From Tigriopus japonicus (Eukaryota > Arthropoda > Copepoda > Harpacticoida > Harpacticidae), in the NCBI GenBank assembly GCA_010645155.1, contig JAAGOF010000069.1:38199-102198 (forward strand): a stretch of 64,000 bases of DNA, in the 5' to 3' direction. Shown piece by piece: positions 1 through 13,612 of the stretch. Position 1 is the stretch's first letter; each line of letters starts with the position of its first letter. The notes below the pieces were generated by a model. It worked only from the letters and a program-made list of their open reading frames with translations, searched no databases and had not been told where the DNA came from. The position numbers were made by a program, and so were the translations under genes.

Positions 1-2453
1 ATGATTACAAACCACAAGCTGAAAAAATGACAGTATATTGGCTCTGATACATACGACATAGTTCATCAACCTCTAAGGAAAGAGTACTTTTGGGTGAAGT
101 GAAGAGAGCATTTTGAATTTGGCCTTTTGGATCTATTCATTCCAAGTAAACTCGAAGGTAAAGAAATAACACGTACAAAAGTGAAGGTATCAGATTTCAC
201 TTTGGAAAAATGAATAAATAGCTTTGCTCTTTTTTTCTTAAGTATTTAATGGCCCTGTCATTATTTTTGAATGATGGATTTCTTTTTTTTCTTGTTATTA
301 AAAGCCAGTTTTTGACAAAGAAATGTTGATCTATGAGAATTGCATGACAAGCTTTTGCATTGATGCATCGTGTCCCCTCCGAAACGCCTTCAGACTCTTT
401 CATTTGGATATTGACCCTTGTTAGATGTGAATGAAGGTGCCATCAAATGGTGGCCTTCTTTCACATGGCCTTTTTCTTTGCCAAGTCTCTGAACTCACAT
501 GCAAGGGTGTCTCTGGTGGCTGGATATAATGGCAGCAATTCCAGTCCAAAGAAAGCATATTCCCCCGGTAATTGCCAATGTGCCGTGGAAAATGCTCAGA
601 AACGAGATCTGAAATGAGATTTTAAAAATCGAAAGGTCACATTTGACACAGAAGTGCATCAGAAGTATGTAAGAAGGCCATGAAAATAAAAGCAATTCAG
701 GGTCTGTAGATCTGAAACTACGTGTACATTGAATCAGGTTGCTCAAAATCCCTTCAAATACCATACAAGTTTGGCGTTTCTCACAATCTACTTGAAAAAT
801 GATAACGTCACCCCATTCAGTTTTATCATCAAACGAAAAACAAGGCCCAAGTTTTCAAGATTCTTTTGTTGGTGCGCTTTTGGAGTTCAAAATGCTTAAC
901 CATAACAAAGTAAGCCTTGTCAAACACATCAAAATCAGATCAAGATAAATTGCAGTCTCGGAAGCTGAATGTGGACCCAAAGCGCACAATGACGTATGAT
1001 TGAGACTGCTCGAGTTAGACTTTGCCGTGTTGGATTGACAGGAAGAATTTTGCAAGTCCTTAGATTTCTTCAGATGTGATTTACAAGTCATCCAAACGAT
1101 TTAGGCTGTTCAAGCTATTGTATTTGCATTTAAAGCTTGGATGCTTCTGTCATTAAAATTTCATCTCATAATTATGCTTTTAATTACATTAACAAATCTG
1201 GCGTTATTGGAAGACAATTAATTAATTGGTGCGAGCGTCAAGCTAAAAGAATTGTTGGAACACTAGTGAAATTGTTGTAATATAATAGCATATTTAAAAC
1301 ACTCCTAGCATTGAAAAATGTATGAATTAATGCTTAAGTAAGTGTTTAGTACAACAGAAAATTTCGTGAGGAATTTGATTTGGATAATATTGACCGAACT
1401 CGGGCCAAGATTTGCGAACCTGAAATACACAGTTTTTCCAATTAGGGGTAGTTTTAGCTTTCATCGTTGACATCAGACCTCTGACCTCTGGTGTCGACGT
1501 TTTGAGGGTTATTTATTCAAAATTTATTTTATTTTTGTTATAGAATTTATTTAAAAATCAATATTTATTTCTTTATTGACACTAACCTTATCCAGGGACA
1601 CCAAAGCAAAAAATACTAGGGGGTCCTTGACAAAGCACTCTTAGAGGCGCAATTAAAATGGAAAGAAACGAAAAGAAAAATGGAAAAAGTAAATTAATGA
1701 CCTTAGGGCTTAGAATGTCAAAATATATCAATAAAAGAGCAAAATATGCTAAAACAAAAGAAAAACTGTAATGAAATACAAAACATGCTAGGAGGGGTGG
1801 GTCAGGCCAGCATTTGTTTTCTGGTTTTTTACTTAAATGACAATTCTGATTATGGAATTATAATTTTCCAGTTAAAAAGCAACTTTTGGAAAACAAAGTA
1901 GAAGACTCCAGATTAGTTTTAGGATATTCGGATCCAACTCACGCCAAGCCGACCTCCTAATCGATCCGATCCCATAATGAGCCGGCTCATGGCCCAACCG
2001 GACCAATTCCGTGTTCGTAGAAGACGCATTTCAGATTTAACCGAGGTACATTTTGTCAAATCAAATTAAGTTTTAATTTTCACGCAAATCATAATTTTTT
2101 CGTCGTTATTGTCTAAAATAGCAAAAAAGTCAAAAAAATGCAAAAAGACCAAAAAGTTCAAGTGAGACGTTTTATATTTTTTACGGCTCTACATTCAAAA
2201 TTTAATACCAATTCAAAAATGTCAAAAATATTTTGAGTGATTTAACGCATGAGCTGACAATTGTAAACATTCTGAACTTTCGCCTCATGGTACTTTCTTC
2301 TAAGCCAGGAGGGAGAAACCTGTGGGATAAGGCTCAAATGTGGGCCCATGGGTGACTTTTGGTTGGCCTTGGAGTTACAAGGAACGTCCGAATCAGTGGG
2401 CACAGGAGCCTTCTATAACACCTTTTTTCGTGAGCCAACGGCTTTGTGATGAG
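1..2453. other. AT-rich stretch, no gene supported
   Basis: All open frames here are short (under 90 codons), lack splice-supported partners and resemble no family I know. The stretch is AT-rich with many poly-A and poly-T runs. I see no RNA gene and no complete repeat. Confidence 0.5.
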
Positions 2454-2999
2454 TAAGGCCCGGAATAAATTTTTAAAATATAAAATATTCTAAAAATATT
2501 TCTCCGTTTTTCCTCGATTTTTCAAATATTTTGCTTTTTTCAAGGCAAAAATAAATATTTTCCCGAATATTTGAGTCAAAAAAAATATTTCAGGCAACAT
2601 TGAGGAAATAAATGAACGACCAATGCTCAGTAGGGCTTACCAAAAATGAACCCAAAATACAAAAACCGCTACAAAATCGCATTTGTCCTGAAATTTGACA
2701 TTCACAACCAAAACTACTGTCATACACGAAAAAAAAATTGCGCCATTTATTGAGGAAAAATGAAAATTGTATTTTTGAATCAATTACATTCAAGTAGGCC
2801 TCCAAAAACTGCAAAATATATCAAATTCACCAGAAACAAATTTGGAAAATGGGCGCACAAAGACAAACATACTAAATAATGGCCTTGTCAAAAAAAATAT
2901 TTCTTCAATTTCCGGCTTTTTTCAAAATATTTTGGCCTTTTGAAGAAAATATATATTGGATATTTTGTCACTTTTTTGCATATATTTTTCCGGGCCCTA
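2454..2999. mobile_element. hAT-like nonautonomous element with TAGGGCCCGG-type ends
   Basis: The 546-bp insert begins TAAGGCCCGGAATAAAT and ends with the reverse complement of TAGGGCCCGGAAAAATAT. It is flanked on both sides by the perfect 8-bp direct repeat GTGATGAG (2446-2453 and 3000-3007). An 8-bp target duplication with short imperfect terminal inverted repeats is the usual signature of hAT superfamily elements. No transposase is encoded; the interior is low-complexity AT-rich DNA with repeated AAATATTT words. Elements with the same ends lie at 33791-34830 and, as a remnant, near 19979. Confidence 0.85.
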
Positions 3000-3007
3000 G
3001 TGATGAG

Positions 3008-6000
3008 GAACGTTTATGGACCCTTGTCCCCACTAGCTTCCTTTTGGTGAGTCCCTGATTTTACAGAATCAAATTTTATGAGACTTGACCTCAAAGCTCC
3101 TGCTTGCCCCCTGTTCTATGCATTGCTAACCATAAACAATCGAACTCTTTATGAGTTTGGGTATTCGAAGTGTCCCATAATGGAAAAAGCGTCTTTCATT
3201 AACTTTGTGGCTCAGATTTTTAAAGGAAATTTCTAATCATACGTTGTTTTTTTGTCATGTCACTTGACACTGCGTGTTGATGGGAAACTGTGACACCGGT
3301 GTCTGTCAAAAATGACAATCATCCATCCCTGTCTCATCTCTCTCATGTCTCATCTCTGGACTAAATTATAAAACAAGTGCACAATTCGTTTCCACCTTAA
3401 TAACTAACTCAAACGACCAAACTTTAGCGTACCGTTAGGCTCAATGCAACTGCGGCGACAATGCAGAATAATACCCCAAAAATCTGGAGCTTGCCTGCTC
3501 GACCAGACAAATTGCAAGGAAAAGTGTGCCGGGTGTTGGTGGACGTTTGATCATGGTTGAATCCACTGCCGATTGGAAACAAAAACGACCAACCACGATC
3601 GGTTTGCGACATACTCCAAGCGACGCAGTTAGAAATCATAAACACGGACTGATTGAGCTATCGACCCCTCGTGTTATTTTTGATGAGCCTTGGAATACAC
3701 ATGATTCCCGAGTGATATTCCAATGCTGAGTGCACAAAACAACCTGGGTCTCAACAGATCTTTGTTTCATATGGAGGCATTCTTTCCATTGATCTTGGCA
3801 TGAAGTCTTCATAAAAAAAGAACTTATCCCTTATGTAAAGTCAGTAGTCGAGACGAAAGGGTCACTTTTCCATTTCTGCTTCAATTCAAACTCGCCAATT
3901 GAACTCACACACTGATCACGTGGACCCTTCAAACTCTACACAGGTGCACTTCGACGACTGAACTGAATGTAAAGCGCACTTGTTCCATCTGGTTCCTTAT
4001 TTGTGTCCAGTTCTTTTTCTTCTCTCTTTTTCCCCGCTCCATGTCTGGAACATTTCGCCAAATAATCCAGCGTTGTGACGGAACATGGATCGTTCAACAG
4101 GCAAGTCTTTCCAAGACGTCGCCTACGTTGTTCTCTCAATAATAACTAACCGATTATCCATCTAGCGTTTAAAACGATGATGACGAAACTCCATCCAAGA
4201 GAGAAAACAGAATACTTCAAGAAGTAAAAGGGCTCCAAGGTCTTCAAAAGATATATATTCATATCCACTCGCCAGACCTACTCGGTTACCAAAACTATTC
4301 CCCTTCTCGTATTTCCGAGCTTTATGTAGAACAATTACAACTTTAAAACTGACAATCAAAAACCCATGGAGAGAGGGAGGAAAAAGTTCCATTATGGATA
4401 TACATAAGTGCACTATTATAATGCCCGTTAAACAAACATCTGACGAATTTCAAGGCCGAGAACAGGTCTTTCGATCCAGAATCTCTTGTTGGACTAATCC
4501 AAAGTGTAGACCATGGTATGGAGAAAATCGAGGTTCCCTTGAAAACAAGCCCTGAAGATCATAGGGAACCTTGAGTCACATAAGAACTTCAGTTTTAAAA
4601 CAACATCCTGAGCCCCGAACCAAATATTCAGACATTCACTTGCACATACATACTAGGCTTTGGCATGATGGACAAATTGAATATATATTGGGTGGCGAAC
4701 GTCCATCGTTGGTAAGCTACTGTGTCGTTGGAAAGCCCTTTTAGATACATCAACAAATGTGTCCCTATTTTCCCCCCAAAAATATGTTCCTTCCGAGTTG
4801 AGGAAATGTCATCCGGGAAGTGACTTGTGATTAAATCATTGTGTTGATGTCATTTTTACCTCTTGGCTCTGAGAAATATACCCTCGTAATTCTGATAAAC
4901 AAGGAACTTCTCACATCATTGATGTGAACCTTGGAGAAAGACTACACATCGTGGCAAGAGAAATGAAGGCCTTTGATCCCTTCTCTCGGGAAGCTTAGTT
5001 GATGGTTGGATATCTGCTGAACTTTCAGTTCATTAAGTTCCCGGACGCGTACTTAATATTGGTTGCTCGCAAGTATCATCAAAAGACGATCACTTGCTGT
5101 AACTTGAGATTTCATGCTTTCAAAAGCCAACCACATGGTTTTTGCAATCATTTGAAGTTGTGAGGACGCTTTGGGTTGAATTAACGAAATTCAATAAAAA
5201 TAACCAAAATATTTGCAAAATGCGGACCCACGGTTAAATAGACTTACGAGATAGCGTCGAGAAATGTTTTTGCTTGAGAAGTCGACGAGTAACAAAATTG
5301 TGACCCAACAAGTGCTTAAGATATTTTTTCATCTTACGTAAAGTGCGCATCTTTGGCTGGACTTAATGCATAACAACTTTTTTTGGTTTATATTATATTT
5401 CCGGAAATTTGGAGAGACTTCGCAGGAGGGTCATCTCCCATTGTTTGACTTCTTCATCTCGGTTAAAGACTGAAGGAGAGAACTCTCGCTTCCTTCGGAC
5501 CACGTTTGAAGTGTTCAAAGTTGACGAGCCATCGTTCCTCAAGAATGGAGTAATGTTCCATATTACCACACTCGATAGGAACTACAAAGAAAAAATAATT
5601 CACTTCAAAGCTTCTGAAAATTCAAAGACTCTCTGTGCTGGTACATTCAGTCTCTGTATAGAATTACGCTTAGAAACGACGACACCAATAAAAATTGGGT
5701 GAACCTTTTGCCGGTGAAAAGGCTTTGGTATTTAGATACGAGGTCGGTCGGAGCCGCCGTTTTTTATACCGACTTCAAACTAAATTTGGTCATAATTCTC
5801 GAAAGCAGTATAAGCAAAATTCGAGTCCAAACAAATATGTTTTTGTTTTAATTTCGGATATCTTGTTGAAAAGCCCTCAATTTTTTAATCTTTTTAAAGT
5901 TGCAACAAAGCCTAATTATGAGTGTATGGCAAGCCGATGGAAAATCAGCATGTGAGTAAAAGGTGAAAAAAATCCGTGAGTGAAATTTACGATGGTTCAG

Positions 6001-6558
6001 AAATTACTGTGAGAACGATTTGATATTACGTATTAATGCCTGACAATCAGGAAAATATTTCACTTTAAAAAAAAAAAAAGATAATGACGAAAAAAACGGA
6101 AGTCGTTCGAACGTCGATATCTTGAGGAAGTTTTTTTTTTCTTTCTGGTTATTTCCTGATCTTATAATCAACTCCAGTGGGCAAACGTATACGAGATCAG
6201 ATCTGTCTCTCTCAGTCAAAACTATTGATGTTCATAAAAACGATCAATTGGAGGATTAAGTCGACTCAACAACAAATTGCTTTCGTTGAGGCCACGCAGC
6301 TTTGAGGCTTTAGGTCAGTTGTTAAGGTGATTTGAAAGCATAATCGAAACAGAGTGGAAGCATAGGAAAACAGAGTAGTAATAACCATACTCGAGTATAG
6401 TCGCAGGACAAAAGATACGTGTTTGCGATTGATTAACGCAACGAATGTGGAGAAATTATACTCGAGCATTGATATTTCTGCTCTGTCCTACTCTGCTTCT
6501 ACTAAACTTCCAAATGCCCTCAACAAGTGGCCCATTATCAATACGAATGGAATCAGTC
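3008..6558. other. Intergenic, no gene supported
   Basis: Several frames of 67-97 codons are open, but none has a recognisable domain, a paired exon or a codon pattern different from background. A hydrophobic run encoded on the minus strand near 3430-3500 looks like a signal peptide but has no methionine. Confidence 0.45.
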
Positions 6559-6706
6559 GAGTGCGGGGAAATAGTTTTTCTTTCGTGGAGCAGAAATTCC
6601 AGACGTTTCCAGGAGTAACGTCAGTGGACGGTTTCGAGCGTCAACCATCGCTGTGAAACGTCTGGGATTTCTGCTCCACAGAAGAAAATAATGTTTCCCC
6701 GCACTC
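6559..6706. mobile_element. Short foldback (MITE-like) element
   Basis: Two arms of about 50 bp form an inverted repeat: GAGTGCGGGGAAATAGTTTT at the left matches the reverse complement of the right end, and GTGGAGCAGAAATTCCAGAC pairs with GTCTGGGATTTCTGCTCCAC. The loop is about 45 bp. No coding capacity. The inner part of one arm recurs alone near 32055-32083, so this is a dispersed family and not a unique hairpin. No clear target duplication was found. Confidence 0.7.
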
Positions 6707-8087
6707 TAAATTTATCACAAATGCAGTAGCAAGAGTAAAATTTTATCAACTCAAAACTTGCAGTTATAGATTGTTATCTTTTTTACAAGCACTGTACCAC
6801 TTCGTATCCTCAACAAATCAACAAATATTTACCTATAGAAACCATTTTGAAAAATAGAGAAATCGCGACATGAATTGAATATAACTTTTACCCATGTAAA
6901 TTTAAGACGATAAATTTCAAGACCATTAAACGAGTTTTTGGGCCAAAAATCTACCATTCACACTCAAACAACTTAGCACTTGTAAAGGAAATATTCAGTT
7001 TGGTCGATTTGTCGAGTTTTTTTTTTTTTTACAAATTCCTAGGTCTACAAGTTTTCAAGTGGTTTTAACATATTGTTACAATATTTAGCATAAAAATATT
7101 TAATCAGAAAACAACTATTGGCTAAACTTCCGAGCAAACTTTGACATCTTTGAGGTAAGGGCACAAGGCAACTATCATTCAAAATTGAAAGAAAGGTAAA
7201 GATTAAAATTTTACATTATTGATTTGGTTTCAAATGGTTCATTGAGGTAGGGCTTTAAAACTACTTTCCTTGAGTTTGTTCTCAAGTTGTAAACTTTCTG
7301 TGATTCGACATTGTGTTTTGTAGCCTTTAATTATAACAAACTATTCTTTACTATAATAAATGAATTATATTTCATTTTAAGCCAACAGTTGTCAAAGCAA
7401 ACACAAAAATGAAGACGTTCATGCTGGTCTTTAAACGCACAATCAAAAAAGTGTACCTGCCTCTCAATCTTTCAGTGAAAAAATTCATGCGTTTAATACT
7501 CGCTCGATCCTCAGTTCTCGAACGAAGATGAAACAAGCATGAGAGATCATTCAAGGAATTGTCAAGCTTACAAGAAATAACTCAGTCCTGACAAAAAAAT
7601 GAAAGGCCGTTCTTAGAAGATCTTTTTGTGATCAATAATTGCATCCTTCTTGAACGAGAAAACTAATCATTTGGAACGACCGAAATCTGGACGAGGTGGC
7701 TAGTGATGAGAAATTTTGATTTCAAATAAGAAATTGCGCTCTTTTGCAAATAAGACACTGTCGGTGCCAGGTAGATTACATGGTTTGATTTTCAGCCCAA
7801 TTGAATATTGGAGTCAAATGTTGTGCCCTCTCAAAGTACGTACATAATCGTCTACAGAATATACAGTCCAAAACAAAGTTTAGTTCCTTAAGTAGAAGAC
7901 AAAGTGGAGAGTTCTTTTCTGAGCTTTGAGAAGGCGAACTTTTGACTCAAGCATTCAAGTGAGCTGAAAATCATATTGTAAATTTTATAAAACAAACATC
8001 AATTCACGCAAAGGCAAAACGGCAATCTCCATGTCATTGATTGAGACGGGATTTTACATTTTTCGTCTTTAGGATGTCAGTCCATTT
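6707..8087. other. Intergenic, no gene supported
   Basis: AT-rich sequence with no convincing ORF. The 3' end of the minus-strand gene that follows may reach into the last few hundred bases if a fifth exon is used. Confidence 0.4.
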
Positions 8088-8191
8088 TCAAGGGGTCCTT
8101 GGTTGGACCAAGCCCTAGTCGACAGTTCGTGTGTTGCTTGTGACAAGCAATCGGCGAAATAGGAAATTTCCTACTCTCTCTCCCAGTTTCC

Positions 8192-9556
8192 TCATTTGAT
8201 GGCTTGTCCAAAGAACACAATTTTCTCATTCAAGCCAATAAATAGAGACCAACCGATTCGAAGGACAAAAATCCTTACCACCAATGTATTGAAAACGATC
8301 AATCTGGCCAAACACAGAGGGCACAGCGTTTTTCTGATGGCGACTTTGATGTCAGCTTCCGTGAACAACGGAAGGCTTCGACGTTTCTGGAGAAGAAAGA
8401 GAAGAATTAGCAAGGATGGTTTCGTTTCAGACCCAAGTCAATTGATTAGGTCCATTTCTGTTCCAGATCTCGCAGTCAAGGATGCATTCATGGTATATGT
8501 ATAGACATTTGAGCTCCACTTACTCGCGAGGACCTCTTCTTTCTTTTGCCAAGGACACTGAGGGCTTCAGCTAGACTGGGGAACACGTTGAGGAGGAGTG
8601 GAGGAAGCAGAAAGAGGATGCTCGCCGTAAGGCTCTAAAGTGAAGAAATGGAACACGCCATGGAGTTACGCGATGTACTCGGCCAAAGGGGATAAGTTCT
8701 ATTCGATAGACTTGGAATTCATTACAGATACGGTGTGTATACGTACGCGGTCTGTATCAAGAATATGATTTTGATGGATCAAAGAAAACTCAATTACCGT
8801 GCCCCATATGGCCATTTGGTAGAATAAAGCTGCATCCGTGTTCTTCAAGAATCCTACTAAGGCCGCCATCGAAAACTCTTCACTGGGGAGAGTCTTGGAA
8901 TAATCCCAGAATAGAAAATGAGCAAAGATCCACCACGCTTGCACCAGAACATACTAATTTGGAGAGAAAACTTAGGCGCTTGTACAGGTTTTTCTTTTGC
9001 AAAAGCAAAAAAAACACGCTTTCTTATTTTTGCAAGAGCACTGCCAGAATGGAAGAATGAAAGGGTCAAGATTCATAACATTTTTTGTACATGTTTCGTG
9101 GCCTTTCACCCTGGAGAATTTGACCTCTTTGTCCAGGTTCAGTTTTTACAAATTTAAAGAACTATTTCAACTTACAGCCACTGACACATTGAATAAGAAT
9201 CCGAGGGCTCCTTGCGCATCGGTGAAGAGCAAAACGGCGTTTTCAAGGTTGCCTGTCACATTTTTGAACGACTCGAAAATCCGCTCTTCACCCGAGTCAG
9301 ATCGGTCCTGAAGTGGAAACATCTCTCCCAAAAAGAGAGACGCCTTTGGAACATTGCCTCCATAGTGATTCGAATCAAAAATGGGTTCGTGTGGAACAGT
9401 ATTTGCCGGTACATCGTAGACCGATTCCAATTGGTTTGCCACGGAATCAACTGTCTTCCACCCCACGTAATCCAATTTTTGGGGCTCCGCGAGACACAGC
9501 ACGGCGAATTGAGACCAAGGCAAGATTGACGCCAAGCTAATTATTCGGGCTTTCAT
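8192..9556 (-). CDS. Unrecognised secreted or membrane protein, four or more phase-0 exons
   Basis: I do not recognise this protein. I assembled it from four minus-strand exons: 9556-9176, 8953-8798, 8636-8524 and 8386-8192. They give about 280 residues. Each junction has a GT donor (GTAAGT after exons 1 and 3, GTAATT after exon 2) and a pyrimidine-rich AG acceptor. Every intron falls in phase 0, and for exon 4 the other two frames are closed by stops. Residues 1-23 form a typical signal peptide ending CLA before EPQ. N-glycosylation sequons NVT and NVS lie near the end of exon 1. Exons 2 and 3 encode two hydrophobic segments, the second followed by a basic stretch (KRKKRSSR) that could be a stop-transfer or a furin-type site. 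A GTAAGG donor at 8278 may instead lead to a small last exon near 8088-8138. The short introns and tight packing suggest one compact gene. Confidence 0.5.
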
Positions 9557-9790
9557 TTCCCCTTGTTTGTTAAGAAAGAGTAGAATATTGGGCAAGGATA
9601 AAGAAATGTCGTTGGGGGATCCAGATTGGGATGGACGTGAATAGAAACTGACTGATCTGGGCTACAATGTCAGGCCATTTAGTCGAGGATCGTGGGTTCA
9701 AAACTTGGGAAAGGTTTCTGTTTCGTTAGAAGCAATATCTGGGCAGACCACAATACATTTTGGAGAAGTACCCCACTCGCTTTCGTTGTC

Positions 9791-9812
9791 GATGATGATG
9801 ATGATGATGATA
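9791..9812. repeat. (GAT)n microsatellite
   Basis: Seven perfect or near-perfect GAT triplets. They lie upstream of the minus-strand phase-0 exon gene. Confidence 0.9.
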
Positions 9813-12800
9813 TTTATGCTGGTAGCAAAGATGATGCATTGTTTTTTCTGGGGGGAGGGGGTGTATATGCACATGCTTCTGATCATGTTACGTTACCACC
9901 TGATAGACGTCGGTATTAACATCGAATGAATCATGTATGACCAACTATGGTCATTATGTTTCTTTGAAAAGCAAACACGAATTCAAATTGCTACCGACAT
10001 TGACCAGGTCCTGTACTCCCCGTTTGTACATAATGCTAAACACTTACGCCGGTTTCCGCACAAAGTGCCATAAAGGTTCCACAGTGAAGTGGCAATCAGA
10101 CTTGCACCAAAAACGATGTATGCCTTCGCAGTACTATGTCAGCGACTTTTTCGGAAGGAAGACGAGTTTGCGTTATGCAAACTGCGATATGTACTTCCAC
10201 TTTCTCTCAAAGACGTTTCTAAAATCGAACAAGAAGCCCTCGCTCATTAGTTCAGCAATTGATGGTGGTGTACATTTAATGGAATGGGATTTCATCTCTG
10301 AAATTAAGATAGTGTTAGACGTTTCAAACCTGTGATCGAGCGAGTTTGGTTTAAATAAGAATCACTGAATTGCTGGAGTGGCAGGCTAACGGTGGGAATT
10401 ACAATTTCCAAAGGTATTAATTCAATTGCATTCTGCTAGAAACCAGACCTTGATTGTTTCATTAGACTACTAATTTCAATTTTCAGCTCAATCGAATGAC
10501 AGAGTGAAAAGTTATGCCTTCTCGAACTTATGTTTCTAAGAGAGCGTAGAAAGAATAAGCTCACCCTTTTATGGTAAATCAATTGCCAGAAAAGGTCTGG
10601 TTCATTCATTCTCGGTAGGATTTGCACTGAACTTTGAGAGAGCATAATTTTGACTCCGACGTTCGGTTGAGCTGAAAATTGAAATACAAATTGGAGTCAA
10701 CCAAGACAAGGTCTCCTTTGCAGAAGAACGTGATTGCTTTGTTCCTGTAGGAAATCATGATTCTTTTCGTAAGCCTCCCAGTCCACTGAAATTCAGTGGA
10801 TCTTGGTCTAAGTGATTGGGTTCATTATTGTCACTATTCAAACGTCGGAAAACCAAATTCAGTCGACCACCAAGTTTAGATTAGCACTGAGAGTTGCTTT
10901 GAGGTCACAACGTTTTCTAGTTCACAACGTTTTGAAATACACCGTGGAGTTTTACTGAGTATCTCACGTCAAGATGTAGAACGAAAGTAAAAGTGCAATT
11001 TCCAAAGTTAGTACCTTTTTGCTGCAAAGCTGCAACACTTTACTTAGATTAGTTGCTTCGTTCGACCTTTATACCACAAGGCCAAACTCTGAAGAACAAA
11101 TACAATAAAAACCAACACAAAAAGAGAAAAGAATACATTGATGGGCTTTATTTGGCCTCTGATCTCACTATTCCATGCAATGAGGAAAAAGGGCCTTTTA
11201 TTTCAGCATTCAATAGTTTTAAATTCTTTATTCTTGAAACAGTAACCTGAATCATTTGTCAGGTTGTCATTTTGACAATTCTTCGACAAGATTACAAAAA
11301 AAATTTGCAACAAATACACAGCACATTTAAAAATGGTCAGAAATGACCTATTCCAGTGTACTATTAGATTGGCAAAAGGATGAACGAGTTGGAGCAATAT
11401 TAAAGTGGATACAAAACTAGCAATTGATTCAAAAAATGCGAAAATGATGAATGAAGGCAAACTCCTGGAAGCAATCTAATGACACAATATTCTAGGAAAG
11501 AGCTGAAGCAAGATCAATGATCTGATTGGTAGAAGCTTAAGTGTCATATAAATCATTGAAACTTTTAAACCTGCATCGAAGACTTAAACCTCTACCCAAG
11601 GCTTATCATACGAACTTTTGAAGCTGATTGAAATCAGTTCAACATCTTAAGAATGAAATGCTACAAAGACCCAAGAGTCGAAAAAAAACTTCACCTGGGT
11701 CTTGTTTTTTGCTTATGAAGTCAACTAATTTTCCCTAAATTGTGACAAATTCCATTTTCAAAAGTTTAAGTAAACTTAAAGTATGTGACTATGGGGTAGG
11801 TTAGTTGAACATTGTTGTGGGTTCTTATCTTATCAAGCTAATATTGGCCAGTCCCCTAAAAACTCCAAGGAAGATCTTTTTTTTCTCGACGCTCATCCAT
11901 GATTTGATATTATATATGTCTCAACATATTGCCTTGGGGACAATCAATAAACACATGGGCCTCTAGCCATAACCATCACAGTCTCAATCCATGGACAAGG
12001 AACTGTAATTTGTCTTCAGTGTCTCTAGGCAAGAACCACTGTACTACAGGACGAATTTCAGAGCAGTGTTTATGACGTCATCAATCCACCTTGCGTTGGA
12101 TCATCACTGATCCGTCATTAATTCTAGGTTGAGAGAAGTTCACTATTCATTTGCGAGGAAAAGAGAATTCAGTCAGGGACGCCACTCAAACATGTAATTA
12201 CAATCTATTCATTTCTTTTCATAAGCAAAGCTCATTACATTGGATTTTGAAAAAAGATTTGAAACTTTGAAGTCATTGAAAAATTTACGTGAATCAATAA
12301 TCTATTATAATATCGTTTCTTTTGCCCATGGCAACCCTGGTTTAGTTTGAGAATTCTCCCTGTGGTGTCAATGTTTGTTCGTTTGACAGGGTGACCACTT
12401 GAACGAGAGGTTCAATGAGAGGGGCAACATTTCTTATCTTCTTTAAAACAGAAATTGTGTTTTTTTGTCTTCTTTTAACTCAATATTTTAAGCCAGTTTT
12501 TGACAGTGGTCTTTGAACTATTTTTGGAGAGGGTTGTTCAATGTTGGATAAAAGTGGTCAATTTAGGTTATGAACCAACCCTAATCAATTTGGTCACCTT
12601 GAGAAATGTGCGACCATTGTGAATTGAGCTTCAAAGAAGATGCCGCTCAAAAGCTTTGTGGATTTACCTCTCATTCTGGTTATCTTGCCATCTCCAAGTG
12701 TCATATTCTAGTGTTTTAGTGCACAAAGAAATCCAGTCGTGCTGATTGAGAAAGAAAATTTTTATGGGTCGTGTGTGGCCCTTCAAAGAAAAAGAGAGCT

Positions 12801-13235
12801 TGACTTCATCCTTCTTTCTTTCTTCCAATCAAAGAACATCGTATTCTCCATTGATGAGAACTCAAAGTCATTTGCGTCACTTATGTGTTTGTTCAGCGTA
12901 CTTTTGAGCATTTCATCTTTCTCTCAGATCATTCAATGGATAGATAGATGGACAAGAAATGGATCGTAGGATTCAGGGAATATTGGTCTTCTCTTGTCAC
13001 TACTGCAAACTTTGGTGTGGTGATTCAACATGAAAATGAATGGGAAAAAGCAATGGAATCATCACCAGTTAGACCAGGACAAGCACGTGGAATTGAAGTG
13101 GCAACCTTCAGATACAGAGACAGACTACTTTTGGCTGAAGTCCTACAACTTTGAGAAAGATCAATTATGAGAAGACCAGTCGACACAAGACATCAATGGT
13201 TAACCAACCACAAGAGAGGGCCTTCATGGCTGGAT
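9813..13235. other. Intergenic, no gene supported
   Basis: A 132-codon plus-strand frame at 9937-10335 is open but has no recognisable domain or flanking splice evidence. The rest is AT-rich with only shorter frames. I see no RNA gene. Confidence 0.4.
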
Positions 13236-13612
13236 TGGACTACATCTACAAAGATGCTAAAATTTGCGGATGATTTGAAGATCATGGGGATTATCTTGCA
13301 ACCTCAAGACGTGAAATGAGCCCAAAGTGCCTTGAACTCAGCTGAAGAATGGGCCTCGAATAATAGATGACCTTCAATGTGGATTAGTGTAAGATGATGA
13401 GGTTTGGAAAGAGGCCAAAAACCACTCCCAAGTATATCCTGAAAGGCCAGGAACTTGAGAGTGTAGACATGGAAACAGACCTTGGTATCATATTCGATGG
13501 TAGAATAAAATTCCGTGAACACTATGCTGATACCGTCATGCGGGCGAGGGGAATGATGGGGCTCCTTAGACGTACTTTCACCATGAGGGACAAGAAAATT
13601 ATAAGTGTACGT
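13236..13612 (+). pseudogene. Degraded non-LTR retrotransposon RT fragment
   Basis: Across two frames the translation matches the end of a CR1/Jockey-type reverse transcriptase. FADDLKI is the catalytic palm motif. LNSAEEWASNN, then TFNVD and KMMRFGK, follow, and METDLGIIFDGRIKF with MRARGMMGLLRRTF is the usual stretch after the thumb. Internal stops and at least one frameshift break it. The upstream RT and the endonuclease are missing. It differs from the LINE at 23.4-29.8 kb, so it is a second LINE lineage or a much older copy. Confidence 0.8.

Noticed and set aside
3424..3510. Minus-strand run that reads like a signal peptide (KLQIFGVLFCIVAAVALS)
   Set aside because: No methionine is available without assuming an unseen exon, and no downstream coding follows.
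8583..8640. Plus-strand frame reading EEEWRKQKEDARRKALK, resembling muscle troponin T
   Set aside because: It is the complement of a hydrophobic exon of the minus-strand gene, which has good splice signals. Poly-charged antisense of Leu-rich codons commonly mimics coiled coils.
9937..10335. 132-codon open frame
   Set aside because: No domain, no splice partners and background base composition. Frames this long occur by chance in a 64-kb window.
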